In this document: positions 52,257 through 60,858 of the stretch, in pieces
Layout: every line of letters begins with the position of its first letter
How positions within the stretch are numbered: position 1 is the first letter of the stretch
Origin: Streptomyces sp. NBRC 110611
Lineage (GTDB): Bacteria > Actinomycetota > Actinomycetes > Streptomycetales > Streptomycetaceae
Assembly (NCBI RefSeq): GCF_001590865.1
Contig: NZ_BBUY01000010.1
Coordinates: 125,767 to 189,766 of the forward strand
Length of the DNA: 64,000 nt
Reading direction: 5' to 3'
Made by a program: the position numbers and the translations under genes
Notes under the pieces: model-generated
The model's database searches: none
What the model was told of the DNA's origin: nothing
What the model saw: the letters and a program-made list of their open reading frames with translations, nothing else

Positions 52257-53600
52257 ATGCCGAGTACCGGAAACATAGCCGAGGACCGGGCGCCCGACGG
52301 TGCCCGGCCGCCGTCGCGGCCGCGGCAGCTGGTCGCCGCTGCCATCGGCAACGCCGTCGAGTGGTACGACTGGTACGCGTACTCCTTCCTCGCGGTCTAC
52401 TTCGCCGAGCAGGTCTTCCCCCAGGACACCGGCAATTCACTGGTGCCGCTGCTGTCGACCTTCGCCGTCTTCGCCGTCGGCTTCTTCATGCGGCCGGTCG
52501 GCGGGCTGCTGATGGGGGCGGTCGCCGACCGGCGCGGCCGGCGCGCCGCACTGACCGTCACCATCCTGCTGATGGGCGCCGGCAGTCTGCTCGTCGCCCT
52601 CACCCCCACCTACGCGGCCACCGGTGTGCTGGCACCTGTGGTGCTGGTCGTGGCCCGCCTGGTGCAGGGCCTGTCGGTGGGCGGGGAGTTCGCCGCCTCC
52701 ACGACCTTCCTCGTCGAATCGGCCGGGCCGGGCCGGCGCGGACTGTTCGCCGGCTTCCAGTACGTCTCCACGACGATCGGCCAGCTGCTCGCCTCCGGAA
52801 CCGCGGCGCTGCTCGCCGCGCTGCTCACCGAACGGCAGATGGGCCAATGGGGCTGGCGGGTGCCGTTCCTCGTCGGCGCGCTGCTGAGCCTGCTCGGCCT
52901 CTGGATCCGGCGCGGCGCACAGGAGACCCTGCCGCAAGCTCTCCACCCGGTCCGAGCCGGGGAGACCCCACGCGCCGCACAGCGGGCCGCGGACCGCCCC
53001 GGGCTGTTCGAGGCCCTGCGCCGGTACCCCCGCCAGTCGCTGCGGATCTGCGGCATCACCGCCGGCGGTACCCTCGCCTACTACACCTGGACGACCTACC
53101 TCCCCACCTACGCCCAGGCCAACGCCGGCTTCGACAAGAGCGACGCGCTCACCGCCGGAACCGTCTCCCTCGTCTTCTTCGCCCTGCTGCAGCCGCTGGG
53201 CGGCCTGCTCTCGGACCGCATCGGCCGCAAACCACTCCTGCTCGGCTTCTCCCTGGGCTTCGCGGTCCTCGCGGTACCGCTGCTGCACCTGGTGACCGAC
53301 ACCTTCCTCTCCCTGCTCCTGGTCCAGTGCGCGGGCATGGTGCTGCTCACCGGATACACCGCGATCGCCGCCGCCGTGAACGCGGAAGTGTTCCCCGCCC
53401 GGGTCCGCGCCGCCGGCATCGGCTTCCCGTACTCGCTCACCGTCGCCCTCTTCGGCGGCACCGCCCCCTACATCGGCACCTGGTTCAAGCAGGCCGGGCA
53501 CGCCGGACTCTTCCCCTGGTACGTGGCCGCGCTCTGCCTCGTCTCGTTCCTCGTCTACCTGACCCTGCCGGAGACCGCTCACCAGCCGCTCGACCGCTAG
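52257..53600 (+). CDS. MHS-family MFS transporter (probable lactate/organic acid importer)
   Basis: The 447-aa protein has twelve membrane segments and the metabolite:H+ symporter signature: AAAIGNAVEWYDWYAYSFLA, FMRPVGGLLMGAVADRRGRR and a RLVQGLSVGGEFAASTTFL loop. The second half has PLGGLLSDRIGRKPLLL. MHS carriers move mono- and dicarboxylates or betaines with protons. Its divergence from lutABC makes lactate or a related acid the likely substrate. GAGCCGAGGACG precedes ATG 52257. Confidence 0.9.
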   Translation: MPSTGNIAEDRAPDGARPPSRPRQLVAAAIGNAVEWYDWYAYSFLAVYFAEQVFPQDTGNSLVPLLSTFAVFAVGFFMRPVGGLLMGAVADRRGRRAALTVTILLMGAGSLLVALTPTYAATGVLAPVVLVVARLVQGLSVGGEFAASTTFLVESAGPGRRGLFAGFQYVSTTIGQLLASGTAALLAALLTERQMGQWGWRVPFLVGALLSLLGLWIRRGAQETLPQALHPVRAGETPRAAQRAADRPGLFEALRRYPRQSLRICGITAGGTLAYYTWTTYLPTYAQANAGFDKSDALTAGTVSLVFFALLQPLGGLLSDRIGRKPLLLGFSLGFAVLAVPLLHLVTDTFLSLLLVQCAGMVLLTGYTAIAAAVNAEVFPARVRAAGIGFPYSLTVALFGGTAPYIGTWFKQAGHAGLFPWYVAALCLVSFLVYLTLPETAHQPLDR

Positions 53601-53664
53601 CGGTCGCGTACCCCGGTGTCCGCCGCGTCCGCTGTGTCCGCCGTTTCCCTCCCCTGCACGCGAA

Positions 53665-53698
53665 GCGCCGCCCCTCCCGGGACAGGGAGAGGCGGCGC
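53665..53698. terminator. Stem-loop between transporter gene and micro-ORF
   Basis: GCGCCGCCCCTCCC (53665-53678) pairs with GGGAGAGGCGGCGC (53685-53698) with one G-T wobble, around a 6-base loop. It can end the transporter transcript and, on the minus strand, the short transcript of the 19-codon gene. Confidence 0.7.
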
Positions 53699-53714
53699 CG
53701 CAGTGCGTGGTGCG

Positions 53715-53774
53715 TCAGACGAGCCAGCCCACGAAGTGGACGACGCAGGCAAGCAGGTCGGTGACGACGTTCAT
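53715..53774 (-). CDS. Micro-ORF: 19-aa hydrophobic peptide, unknown function
   Basis: The minus-strand ATG at 53774 has a strong AAGGAG with a short A-rich spacer, one of the best ribosome sites in the window. The peptide is MNVVTDLLACVVHFVGWLV: one Cys, one His, one Trp, and long enough only to span or lie on a membrane. A stem-loop starts 17 bases after the stop, and no other gene follows on this strand, so the unit looks like a complete tiny gene rather than a leader. The frame stays open upstream to a possible 63-residue product, but the strong ribosome site argues for the short one. It could be a signal, membrane-acting toxin or leader-like peptide; this is not decided by sequence. Confidence 0.55.
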   Translation of the reverse strand: MNVVTDLLACVVHFVGWLV

Positions 53775-53791
53775 GTAGTTCTTCTCCTTGT

Positions 53792-53827
53792 GCAAGTACG
53801 TGTGGTGGGACAACCACGTGTGATGGG
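53792..53827 (-). repeat. Tandem 18-base repeat upstream of the micro-ORF
   Basis: GCAAGTACGTGTGGTGGG (53792-53809) is followed directly by ACAACCACGTGTGATGGG (53810-53827); 14 of 18 positions agree. It lies just before the ribosome site of the micro-ORF and may be an operator or a leader RNA element. Confidence 0.45.
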
Positions 53828-53958
53828 TCAACTCTCCGGCCCAGCAAGGGAGTCGGCCGGAGTCACGTTGACGGTCTGCAGCCCGTCGCTCGCGCCCCGT
53901 AAGCATCACCCACCCAGTGGCGCCTCGTGAAGCCCTCCCATCCTCGATCACGCTTTCT

Positions 53959-53984
53959 AACGAACACTCGCTCTCACGTTCGTT
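53959..53984. promoter_or_regulatory. AACGAAC-N12-GTTCGTT inverted repeat
   Basis: A perfect 7-base inverted repeat in an A/T-rich patch lies about 185 bases upstream of the micro-ORF. AACGAAC/GTTCG half-sites are typical of TetR-family operators. The palindrome TTACGCGTAA (53999-54008) lies next to it. No TetR gene is adjacent. Confidence 0.4.
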
Positions 53985-54067
53985 TGTTCGCGCGACTGTT
54001 ACGCGTAATGCATCCGCATCCGCCCCAACTGATCCCCGGCTCCCCGGCCGCGCCGAAGCCTCCACCC

Positions 54068-55198
54068 CTACCCCGCACCCACCCCCGCACCCACCCTCAC
54101 ACCGGCCTCCGCCGGACTCCGCTCCGGCAGCCACCGCCGGAGCTCCCGCACCGCGGCCCGCCCGGCCCGGTTGGCGCCGATGGTGCTCGCCGACGGCCCG
54201 TACCCGACGATATGGATGCGCGGGTCGCGCAGCACACGGGTGCCATCCATCCGGATGCCGCCGCCCGGCTCGCGCAACCTCAGCGGGGCGAGATGGTCGA
54301 TGGCGGCCCGGAAGCCCGTCGCGTACAGGAACACATCGGCGTCGACCGCGCGCCCGTCGGCCCAGACCGCGCCGGTCGGCGTGATCCGCTCGAAGAGCGG
54401 CAGCCGCTCCAGCACGCCGTCCTCGCGGGCCCGCCGGACCGCCTCGGTCATCGGCAGTCCGGTGACGCTCACCACGCTGTGCGGCGGCAGCCCCCGCCGT
54501 ACCCGTTCCTCGACGAGGGCGACGGCGGCCCGCCCTTCCTCCTCGCCGAACGGGCCCGCACGGAAGACGGGCGGCCGACGCGTCACCCAGGTCGTGTCCG
54601 CCGCCACCGGCCCGATCTCCAGCAGCTGCTGAACGGCCGAGGTCCCGCCGCCCACCACCACGACCCGCGCGCCCCGGAACTCCTCCGGCCCGGGGTACCA
54701 CGAACTGTGCAACTGCCGCCCGCCGAACGTCTCCTGTCCCGGGAACCGCGGCCAGAACGGCCGGTCCCAGGTCCCCGTCGCATTGATCACCGCCCGCGCC
54801 GCATAGTCCCCCTCCGACGTCTCGATCCTCAGCCGCCCGTCGCGCCCTGCCCCCATGCTCTCCCGGACCGCCGACACGCTCACCGGCCGGTGCACCCGCA
54901 GCCCGAAGGCCTGCTCGTAACGGTCGAAATACGCTCCGATCACCTCAGACGAGGGACGCCGGGGATCAGCCCCGGCCAGCTCCATCCCGGGCAGCGCATG
55001 CATCCCATGCACCTTCTCGTACGTCAGCGTCGGCCACCGGAACTGCCAGGCGCCACCGGGCCGCGGGGAGTGATCCAGCACCACGAAATCCCGGTCCGGC
55101 ACATAGCCCACCCGCCGCAGATGAAACGCGGCAGCCAGCCCGGCCTGCCCGGCCCCGATCACCACGACCTCGACCGCACGCACCCCGGAGTAGTTCAT
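54068..55198 (-). CDS. FAD/NADP-dependent monooxygenase-like oxidoreductase (FMO type)
   Basis: The protein is about 376 aa from ATG 55198. It carries the FAD motif VVVIGAGQAGLAAAFHLRRVG, the NADP motif VVVVGGGTSAVQQLLEIG at about 185, and the ATG-type motif FLYATGFRAAIDHL. The layout is that of single-chain flavin monooxygenases or thioredoxin-reductase-like enzymes. SPRPGGAWQFRWPTLTYEKV is the usual FMO segment. Substrate unknown. It stands alone, divergent from the YjbQ gene. Confidence 0.85.
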   Translation of the reverse strand: MNYSGVRAVEVVVIGAGQAGLAAAFHLRRVGYVPDRDFVVLDHSPRPGGAWQFRWPTLTYEKVHGMHALPGMELAGADPRRPSSEVIGAYFDRYEQAFGLRVHRPVSVSAVRESMGAGRDGRLRIETSEGDYAARAVINATGTWDRPFWPRFPGQETFGGRQLHSSWYPGPEEFRGARVVVVGGGTSAVQQLLEIGPVAADTTWVTRRPPVFRAGPFGEEEGRAAVALVEERVRRGLPPHSVVSVTGLPMTEAVRRAREDGVLERLPLFERITPTGAVWADGRAVDADVFLYATGFRAAIDHLAPLRLREPGGGIRMDGTRVLRDPRIHIVGYGPSASTIGANRAGRAAVRELRRWLPERSPAEAGVRVGAGVGAG

Positions 55199-55267
55199 GC
55201 TTCTACCAACATCCGGCCGGCCCGATCTCTTCCCGGCTCGACGGGCCATCTCTGAGAAGATCGGCAT

Positions 55268-55690
55268 ATGGCTGCAAGCTTCACGACACGAGAGATCGAC
55301 ATCCGCACCGGTTCACGCGAGACCGTTTACGACCTGACCCGGGAGTGCACGACCTTCCTGCGAGACGTCGCCCAGGGCCAGGACGGATTGCTGAACGTCT
55401 TCACGCCGCACGCCACTGCGGGCGTGGCCCTCCTGGAGACGGGCGCGGGCAGCGACGACGATCTGCTGTCCGCGCTCCACGATCTCCTGCCGGCCGACGA
55501 CCGATGGCGGCACAAACACGGAAGCCCCGGTCACGGCCGCGACCACGTGCTCCCCGCCCTCGTGCCCCCGCACGCCACACTCCCCGTGGTCGCGGGAGAA
55601 CTGGCCCTCGGCACCTGGCAGTCCGTCTGCCTCGTGGACACCAATATCGACAATGTCAACCGTCAGGTGCGGCTGAGCTTCCTGGGCTGA
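55268..55690 (+). CDS. yjbQ: YjbQ-family protein (secondary thiamine-phosphate synthase enzyme)
   Basis: The 140-aa protein has the full YjbQ/UPF0047 set: LNVFTPHATAGVALLETG, RWRHKHGSPGHGRDHVLPAL and LGTWQSVCLVDTNIDNVNRQV. The family has weak thiamine-phosphate synthase activity; the physiological role is uncertain. ATG 55268. Confidence 0.92.
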   Translation: MAASFTTREIDIRTGSRETVYDLTRECTTFLRDVAQGQDGLLNVFTPHATAGVALLETGAGSDDDLLSALHDLLPADDRWRHKHGSPGHGRDHVLPALVPPHATLPVVAGELALGTWQSVCLVDTNIDNVNRQVRLSFLG

Positions 55691-55753
55691 CCAAGATCGT
55701 CCTGGGGGTGGCCGCGAAATCTCCCTACCCTGCGTGCGCGAAACGGGGAGACT

Positions 55754-56675
55754 TTGCGCGGTACGGACCTGGGCATGATCGGACGATCTTACGACGCATG
55801 CGGAAAATGCCTGCTGGGCGTGCGCAGGCTTTCGTGTGTGAAGGCGGCCACGCCATCACCGGAGCGACAGCGGGAACACGTTCTCACGGCCGCCGCATCC
55901 GTCGGAGGGCACACGTCATCGGCTGGCCGACGACTGGGAGGTGTCGGGAGCCACGGACCCGATGACCCGGCCCAAGCTCGGCCCGTGGCTGCGTGACGAG
56001 AGGGGGCCGTATGACGGCCTTGTGGCTGCGGCCGTTGACCGCCTCGGTTGCAGTGTCGTCGACTGCTTGAATACCGGCTACAAAATGCTTGACGAGGGGA
56101 AACTGCTTACGGCCTGTGGGACCTCGACGACCAGGTGGACGAGAACCGACCATCAAGACGCGGGCAGCCGGACGCCCCAAAGGCAAGCCCTCGTACGGAT
56201 TCCAATACGTCCGGCTCGTAATGGGCGGCAAGGTCGACCACATCGAACTGCACCCGCACGCCTCGACCGCGATCAGGCTCGCCGCTCGCCGCATCCTGGC
56301 GGACCCTGAGCACAACACACCCAGCAGCGAGGCGGCTCGCTTGAACCGCGCCGGTGAGCTGGCCCCGTCGATCACTTGGCCGTGATGTACGGAAAGCCGG
56401 CGCGTGGCCGGCCGTGGCATCCGACGAGCCTGAAGAACATCCTTCTCTCCGAGGCGGTGCTGGGCTACCTGATGCACAACGGCAAGCCCGTCATCGATCA
56501 GGAAGGGAACCCCGTACACCTCTACGAGGGCCTCTGGAACCGGGCAACGCACGAGGCGCTGAAGAAGGTTCTCACCACCAGGCCGACGTGGTGGAAGGGC
56601 CGCCGATCGAACCGCAGCTATCTCCGGCGCGCGCCCCTTTCGCACGTGTGCCGTGGCGTACCCACTTTGAGGTGA
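55754..56675 (+). pseudogene. Serine recombinase (integrase) remnant with several frameshifts
   Basis: Pieces of one large serine recombinase occur in order but in different frames. They are LGVRRLSCVKAATPSPERQR then EHVLTAAASVGGH (about 55820-55910); LADDWEVSGATDPMTRPKLG through DGLVAAAVDRLGCSV (to about 56105); YGLWDLDDQVDEN; TIKTRAAGRPKGKPSYGFQY to AARLNRAGELAPS (to about 56375); and YGKPARGRPWHPTSLKNILL to LWNRATHEALKKVL (to about 56580). These match the resolvase and recombinase domains. At least four shifts make it inactive, and the catalytic Ser region at the N-terminus is not recognisable. It marks an old integrated element at the left edge of the terpenoid-type cluster. Limits approximate. 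Confidence 0.8.
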
Positions 56676-56773
56676 TACAGGGGCCATCGTGCGTAGCGGA
56701 ACGTTGCGTTCGGAAGAGGCTCCCTGTGGACTGCGGCCGGAAGAGCCGCTGCCGAGACGAAGGGGGGCAGACC

Positions 56774-57303
56774 ATGGCAGCCGTCAACAAGATCGTGGCT
56801 GACGTCAGCACTTCCGGGGAGAAGCACGCCGATACCCGCGCGATGGTCTGGCTGGGGATCGCCGGCCGGGAGTTGCGTCTGCCCACCGGAAGCGAGGACG
56901 ACTTCGCCCGCGGCGCCGAGTCGACGCCAACGTCCGGAATGCCGAACGCAACGATCCGCGCAATCCCTCTCCGGACACCGCGGACCTTCACCGCTACCCC
57001 GTCCACGTCCGCGTGGCACCGCAGGACACCGAACCGGACTGGTGCCTGGAGGATGTCACTGTCACCGTCCACTCCGGCACGGCCCGGCACGAGTTCACCG
57101 CCCTGCGCCTGGACGGCCGCGGCGAGGGCCGCCTCATCTGGCTTAACGAGGCATACGGCACCGTCGTGCACCTGCGCCGCACCGCCGGCCACGGCGAAGG
57201 CGCCCGCCCAGGTGTGCCCCGCCTGCACGACCATCCAGAGGCGGACGTCTGGCCGGATCAGGCGTCTCCCCACCGAGCCGGAATGCAGCGGAGCACACCG
57301 TGA
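56774..57303 (+). pseudogene. Frameshifted small gene with a PLAT-like beta-sandwich signature
   Basis: It opens well (GGGGGG then ATG 56774) as MAAVNKIVADVSTSGEKHAD and continues through LPTGSEDDFARGAE. From about 56925 the conserved continuation (DANVRNAERNDPRNPSPDTA, then DWCLEDVTVTVHSGTARHEF) is in another frame, which runs to the stop at 57303. Alignment by eye with PLAT/LH2-like modules suggests that about 20 bases were deleted at the joint. Family assignment is tentative. The stop overlaps the start of the polyprenyl synthase gene by four bases, which suggests the two were once coupled. Confidence 0.6.
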
Positions 57304-58406
57304 CAATCACCGAAACACCCCCCTCGGCATCGGCCCCGAAGACGGCTGCCTGCTCCTGCGACCAGGTGCGGGCGCGCGTGGACAACGAGATCGAGGAGCT
57401 CCTTGCGGCGAAGGCCCGCATCGCCGACCTGGAGGGAATGCCGTATGAAGTCGCCGACGCTCTGCGCGTGTTCCTGGCGGCGGGCGGCAAGCGCATCCGG
57501 CCCCAGCTGTGCGTCCTGGGCTGGCACGCCGGCGGCGGGCACGGCCACCCGGACACCGTCATCCGGGTGGCCGCGTCGCTGGAGATCTTCCACGCCTTCG
57601 CGCTCATCCGCGACGATGTCATGGACAACTCGGACACGCGTGGCGGGCAGCCCACCGTCCACCGCGCCCTGGCCGCCGGCCACGCGATGTGGCGCACCCC
57701 GCGCGCCGCCCGGCGGCTGGGTGAGGCGGGCGCGATCCTGGTGGGCGACTTCGCGCTGGCGTGGGCGGCGGAGCTGCTGCACTCGGCGGGGCTGTCGTCC
57801 GCGCGGCTGCAGAAGGTGCTGCCGCTGGTCGACACGATGCGCTCGGAGGTGCTCTACGGCCAGTATCTGGACGTAACGGGCACCGCTTCCCCTCATCACA
57901 GTCTGGAGCGGGCTTTTCGGATCATCCGCTACAAGACTGCGAAGTACACCGTCGAGCGGCCCCTGCATATCGGGGCGCTGTTGGCCGGGGCCGACGGACC
58001 GCTCCTTGACGGGCTGAGCGCTTTCGCCTTGCCGCTGGGCGAGGCTTTCCAGCTGCGCGACGATCTGCTCGTCGCCTTCGGCAGTCCGCAGCAGGCGGGC
58101 AAGCCCGCCATCGACGATCTGCGGGAGGGTAAGCCGACGGTGCTGTTCGCACTGGCCTTGCAGCACGCGCAGCCCTCTCAGGCGCGCCGCCTGCGCTTCC
58201 TCTACGGCGATCCGCAGCTGGACGAGGACGGCGCGGCGGAGTTGCGGGGCCTGCTCACCGCGACCGGCGCAGGCCGTGAGGTGGAGCGGATGATCACTGC
58301 GCGGTACGAGCAGGCGACGGCGGAGCTGGACTCCCTGTCCGTCCCCGCCGGTGCCATGAGGCGGCTGCGGGAGTTGGCCGGCCAGGTCGCCTTGCGCACT
58401 GCCTGA
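57300..58406 (+). CDS. Polyprenyl diphosphate synthase (FPP/GGPP type)
   Basis: The 368-aa trans-prenyltransferase has GGKRIRPQL for diphosphate binding, a first Asp-rich motif FALIRDDVMDNSDTRGG (~102-118) and a second LRDDLLVAFGSPQQ with KPAIDDLREGKP. It joins isopentenyl diphosphate to an allylic primer. The residue five before the first DDxxD is Phe, which in the family tends to hold the product short (C15-C20). About 25 disordered residues precede the fold. GTG 57300 is preceded by GGAG. It is the first intact gene of the terpenoid-type cluster, and with the squalene-epoxidase-like gene nearby it probably feeds farnesyl units. Confidence 0.9.
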   Translation: MTITETPPSASAPKTAACSCDQVRARVDNEIEELLAAKARIADLEGMPYEVADALRVFLAAGGKRIRPQLCVLGWHAGGGHGHPDTVIRVAASLEIFHAFALIRDDVMDNSDTRGGQPTVHRALAAGHAMWRTPRAARRLGEAGAILVGDFALAWAAELLHSAGLSSARLQKVLPLVDTMRSEVLYGQYLDVTGTASPHHSLERAFRIIRYKTAKYTVERPLHIGALLAGADGPLLDGLSAFALPLGEAFQLRDDLLVAFGSPQQAGKPAIDDLREGKPTVLFALALQHAQPSQARRLRFLYGDPQLDEDGAAELRGLLTATGAGREVERMITARYEQATAELDSLSVPAGAMRRLRELAGQVALRTA

Positions 58407-58466
58407 CTGTTGGGGAGGCCGGCCTCCCGCGCTGTTGCGCGAGGTGGCGGGTCGGAGGGAGAGACT

Positions 58467-59531
58467 GTGGCTGCTATTGCCTTCCTGGGGTTCGTGGCGG
58501 TGCTGTTCGCCGGATCCCGCTGGACTCCCGGGCGGCTGGTGCCGGCCGCCACCCTGGGGGGTGATCAGGCACCGGCCTACCGCCTCAACGGGGCGGCGCT
58601 CTTCGCGTCGACCGTATCCGCCGCGGCGGCCTGCTGGTTCTTCGCGCCGCATGCCCTGGCCTGGCCCGCCCGGCACTGGTGGGAGCTGTGCGTGGCGGCG
58701 AACGTGTTCGCCTTCACTGCGGCCGGAGTGCTGCTGGTCGCCGGTCGCCGCCGGACACCCGCTGCGGCTCGCCGCAAGGGGTGGCGGGGGGTACTCGCCG
58801 ACTACTACTACGGGGCCGAACTGAATCCCGTGTGGGCAGGGGTGGACCTGAAATTCTTCTCCTACCGCCCCTCGCTGATCGGACTGTTCGCCTTCAACGC
58901 GTCGACTGCCGCAGTCCAGTACGCGGATTCCGGGACACTGAGCGGGAGAATGATCCTCTACCAGACCTTCTTCTTCCTTTACCTGGCGAATTATTTTCAG
59001 TTCGAGGGGGGAATGGTGTACACGTGGGATCTGATGGCCGAGCGCTTCGGGTGGGCGCTGGTATGGGGTGACTACGTCCTGGTTCCGTTCTTCTACAGCA
59101 TCGCCGGATTCACACTTGTGCGGGTGCACGAGCCGCTGCCGTTCTGGCTCGCGGCGCTCTGCTGCGTTCTCTTCGTGTTCGGTTTCTGGCTGTTCCGCGG
59201 CGCGAACGACCAGAAGCACCGGTTCAAGACGGACCCGACGGCTCAGATCTGGGGCCGGCCGGCCGAGGCGCTCGGGGGCAGGCTGCTGGTGTCCGGGTTC
59301 TGGGGCATCGGCAGGAAGCTGAACTACACCGGTGAGCTCCTGGTCTACCTCAGCTGGACGCTGCTGTGCGGGACGGCGTCCGCATGGCCGTACCTGCTGC
59401 CCGCCTTCCTGCTGGTGCTCTTCATCCATCGCGCGCACCGGGACGACCGCCGCTGCCGGGCCAAGTACGGCCGTCTGTGGGAGATGTACTGCGCCCGGGC
59501 GCGGTTTCGGATGTTCCCGTTCGTCTACTGA
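58467..59531 (+). CDS. ERG4/ERG24-family sterol reductase (probable delta-14 reductase)
   Basis: The 354-aa membrane protein has about eight to nine hydrophobic segments. Family strings are very clear: DYYYGAELNPVWAGVDLKFF (eukaryotic ELNPR...DLK), SGFWGIGRKLNYTGELLVYL and the C-terminal RDDRRCRAKYGRLWEMYC, before RMFPFVY. These define the sterol C-14/C-7/C-24(28) reductase superfamily, which reduces ring or side-chain double bonds with NADPH. With a CYP51-like P450 in the cluster, delta-14 reduction is the likely task. GTG 58467 is preceded by GGAGGG. Such enzymes are rare in actinomycetes. Confidence 0.9.
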   Translation: MAAIAFLGFVAVLFAGSRWTPGRLVPAATLGGDQAPAYRLNGAALFASTVSAAAACWFFAPHALAWPARHWWELCVAANVFAFTAAGVLLVAGRRRTPAAARRKGWRGVLADYYYGAELNPVWAGVDLKFFSYRPSLIGLFAFNASTAAVQYADSGTLSGRMILYQTFFFLYLANYFQFEGGMVYTWDLMAERFGWALVWGDYVLVPFFYSIAGFTLVRVHEPLPFWLAALCCVLFVFGFWLFRGANDQKHRFKTDPTAQIWGRPAEALGGRLLVSGFWGIGRKLNYTGELLVYLSWTLLCGTASAWPYLLPAFLLVLFIHRAHRDDRRCRAKYGRLWEMYCARARFRMFPFVY

Positions 59532-59550
59532 GCCGCTCCCGGGGACCGGC

Positions 59551-60858
59551 TCAGAGCCCCAGCAGCGCCACCCTGCCGCCCTCCGGCTCAGGTGGCACCC
59601 CGACGTGGCGTCCGCCCAGCCATCCCAGCCACCGCACCAGCCCGGCGACGGTCCTCGCGGAGTCGAAGGGATCCCGGTGCTCGTCGGTGATGGTTCGGGC
59701 CAGGGCACCGAGGGCGATGCAGGCCACCGAGCCGCCGAGCGCCGTCCTGCGATCCTCCTGGCCGCCGAGGAGTCGCATCGTGCGCGCGCGCTCCCGTGGA
59801 TCGCTGCGCCACAGCTCGCAGATCGACCGCCGGACCGCGACCGTGGCCCGGTCCTCGCCGGTGAACGCGCGGTGGATGGCGGCCGCGAGCAACTCCGGCA
59901 CCCGTGAGCGCGCGGATCGCAGGCGGCGGTACGGCTCCGCGGTGCCGCACTCGGCGAGGCACTCGGCGTCCAGGAACGCGCACGTCATACCCTGGGCGGC
60001 CAGCGGGTGGCCGTGCCCGGCCGCGTCCCCGACCAGCGCCACCTTCCCCTGCCCGAAGTTCGTACGCCGGCGGAAGGAGTTGGCCGCCCACTGGAGCTCG
60101 CCGCGGCGCAGCACCCCGCGCAGAGCGTCGCCCAGCGGCGTCGGCAGATGCGGCAGGTAGCGCTGCTCGAAGTAGTCGCCCACCTGCCGCGCCCCGGGGC
60201 GGGTGAGTGGCACGTCCAGGGTGACGCGCACCAGGTCGGCGGCGATACGGTAGGCCAGCACCGGGCCGGGCCCGCCGAGGAAGAGGTGACCGTGCTCCTC
60301 CGCCGGCAGGGAGACGTCGCGCAGACTGGCTCCCGCCATGTGGGACAGCGCGACCGGCCGCGCCGGTTCGCCGCGCAGATCCCGGCGCACAGATGAGGCC
60401 CGCCCGTCGGCGCCCACCACCAGTCCGGCCGCGATGTCTCCCCGGCCGGTGCGGCAGCGGCCGTCCGGCGTCAGCCCCAGGAAGCGCTGCCCCGTGGCGA
60501 GTTCGACGCCGGGCTGTCGGCCGAGGGCGTTGTGGAGTTCGTGTACGAAGGTGTGGTGCGCCGCGGTCACGGCGCTGCCCCATTCATAGGGCAGCAGGAT
60601 GGGCGGTTCACCGCAGCCCGGGTGCACGACGAAGCCCCGGTGGCGGAGGAACCGGGGCGGGCGCAGCGGCACCCCCAGGCGGGACAGCGCGGCCACCCCG
60701 GCTGGATGGAGCCACTCGCCGGCAAAGCGGGCCGTGCGGTCCGGGTGTGGTTCCAGCACCAGGACCGTTGCTCCACGGCGTGCGAATCCCAAGGCCGCGG
60801 CGCAGCCGCCCGGCCCGGCACCGACCACGACAACGTCTACGGCCGTCACTCCAGTCAC
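59551..60858 (-). CDS. Squalene-epoxidase-like FAD monooxygenase
   Basis: The 435-aa flavoprotein has VVVVGAGPGGCAAALGFARR (FAD Rossmann), FAGEWLHPAGVAALSRLGV in the position of the squalene-epoxidase GELLQPGG motif, the Asp-Gly motif VVGADGRASSVRRDL, and VALVGDAAGHGHPLAAQGMT matching GDA...RHPLTGGGMT. It would epoxidise squalene or a comparable polyene to start cyclisation. A geranylgeranyl-reductase-like activity cannot be excluded. GTG 60858 has GAAGGA five bases upstream. It is encoded opposite to its neighbours, sharing a divergent promoter region with the dehydrogenase operon. Confidence 0.82.
   Translation of the reverse strand: MTGVTAVDVVVVGAGPGGCAAALGFARRGATVLVLEPHPDRTARFAGEWLHPAGVAALSRLGVPLRPPRFLRHRGFVVHPGCGEPPILLPYEWGSAVTAAHHTFVHELHNALGRQPGVELATGQRFLGLTPDGRCRTGRGDIAAGLVVGADGRASSVRRDLRGEPARPVALSHMAGASLRDVSLPAEEHGHLFLGGPGPVLAYRIAADLVRVTLDVPLTRPGARQVGDYFEQRYLPHLPTPLGDALRGVLRRGELQWAANSFRRRTNFGQGKVALVGDAAGHGHPLAAQGMTCAFLDAECLAECGTAEPYRRLRSARSRVPELLAAAIHRAFTGEDRATVAVRRSICELWRSDPRERARTMRLLGGQEDRRTALGGSVACIALGALARTITDEHRDPFDSARTVAGLVRWLGWLGGRHVGVPPEPEGGRVALLGL

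Noticed and set aside
57300..58406. Polyprenyl synthase as cargo of the encapsulins
   Set aside because: It is over 40 kb away and embedded in another cluster; the short disordered N-terminus alone is not enough evidence.
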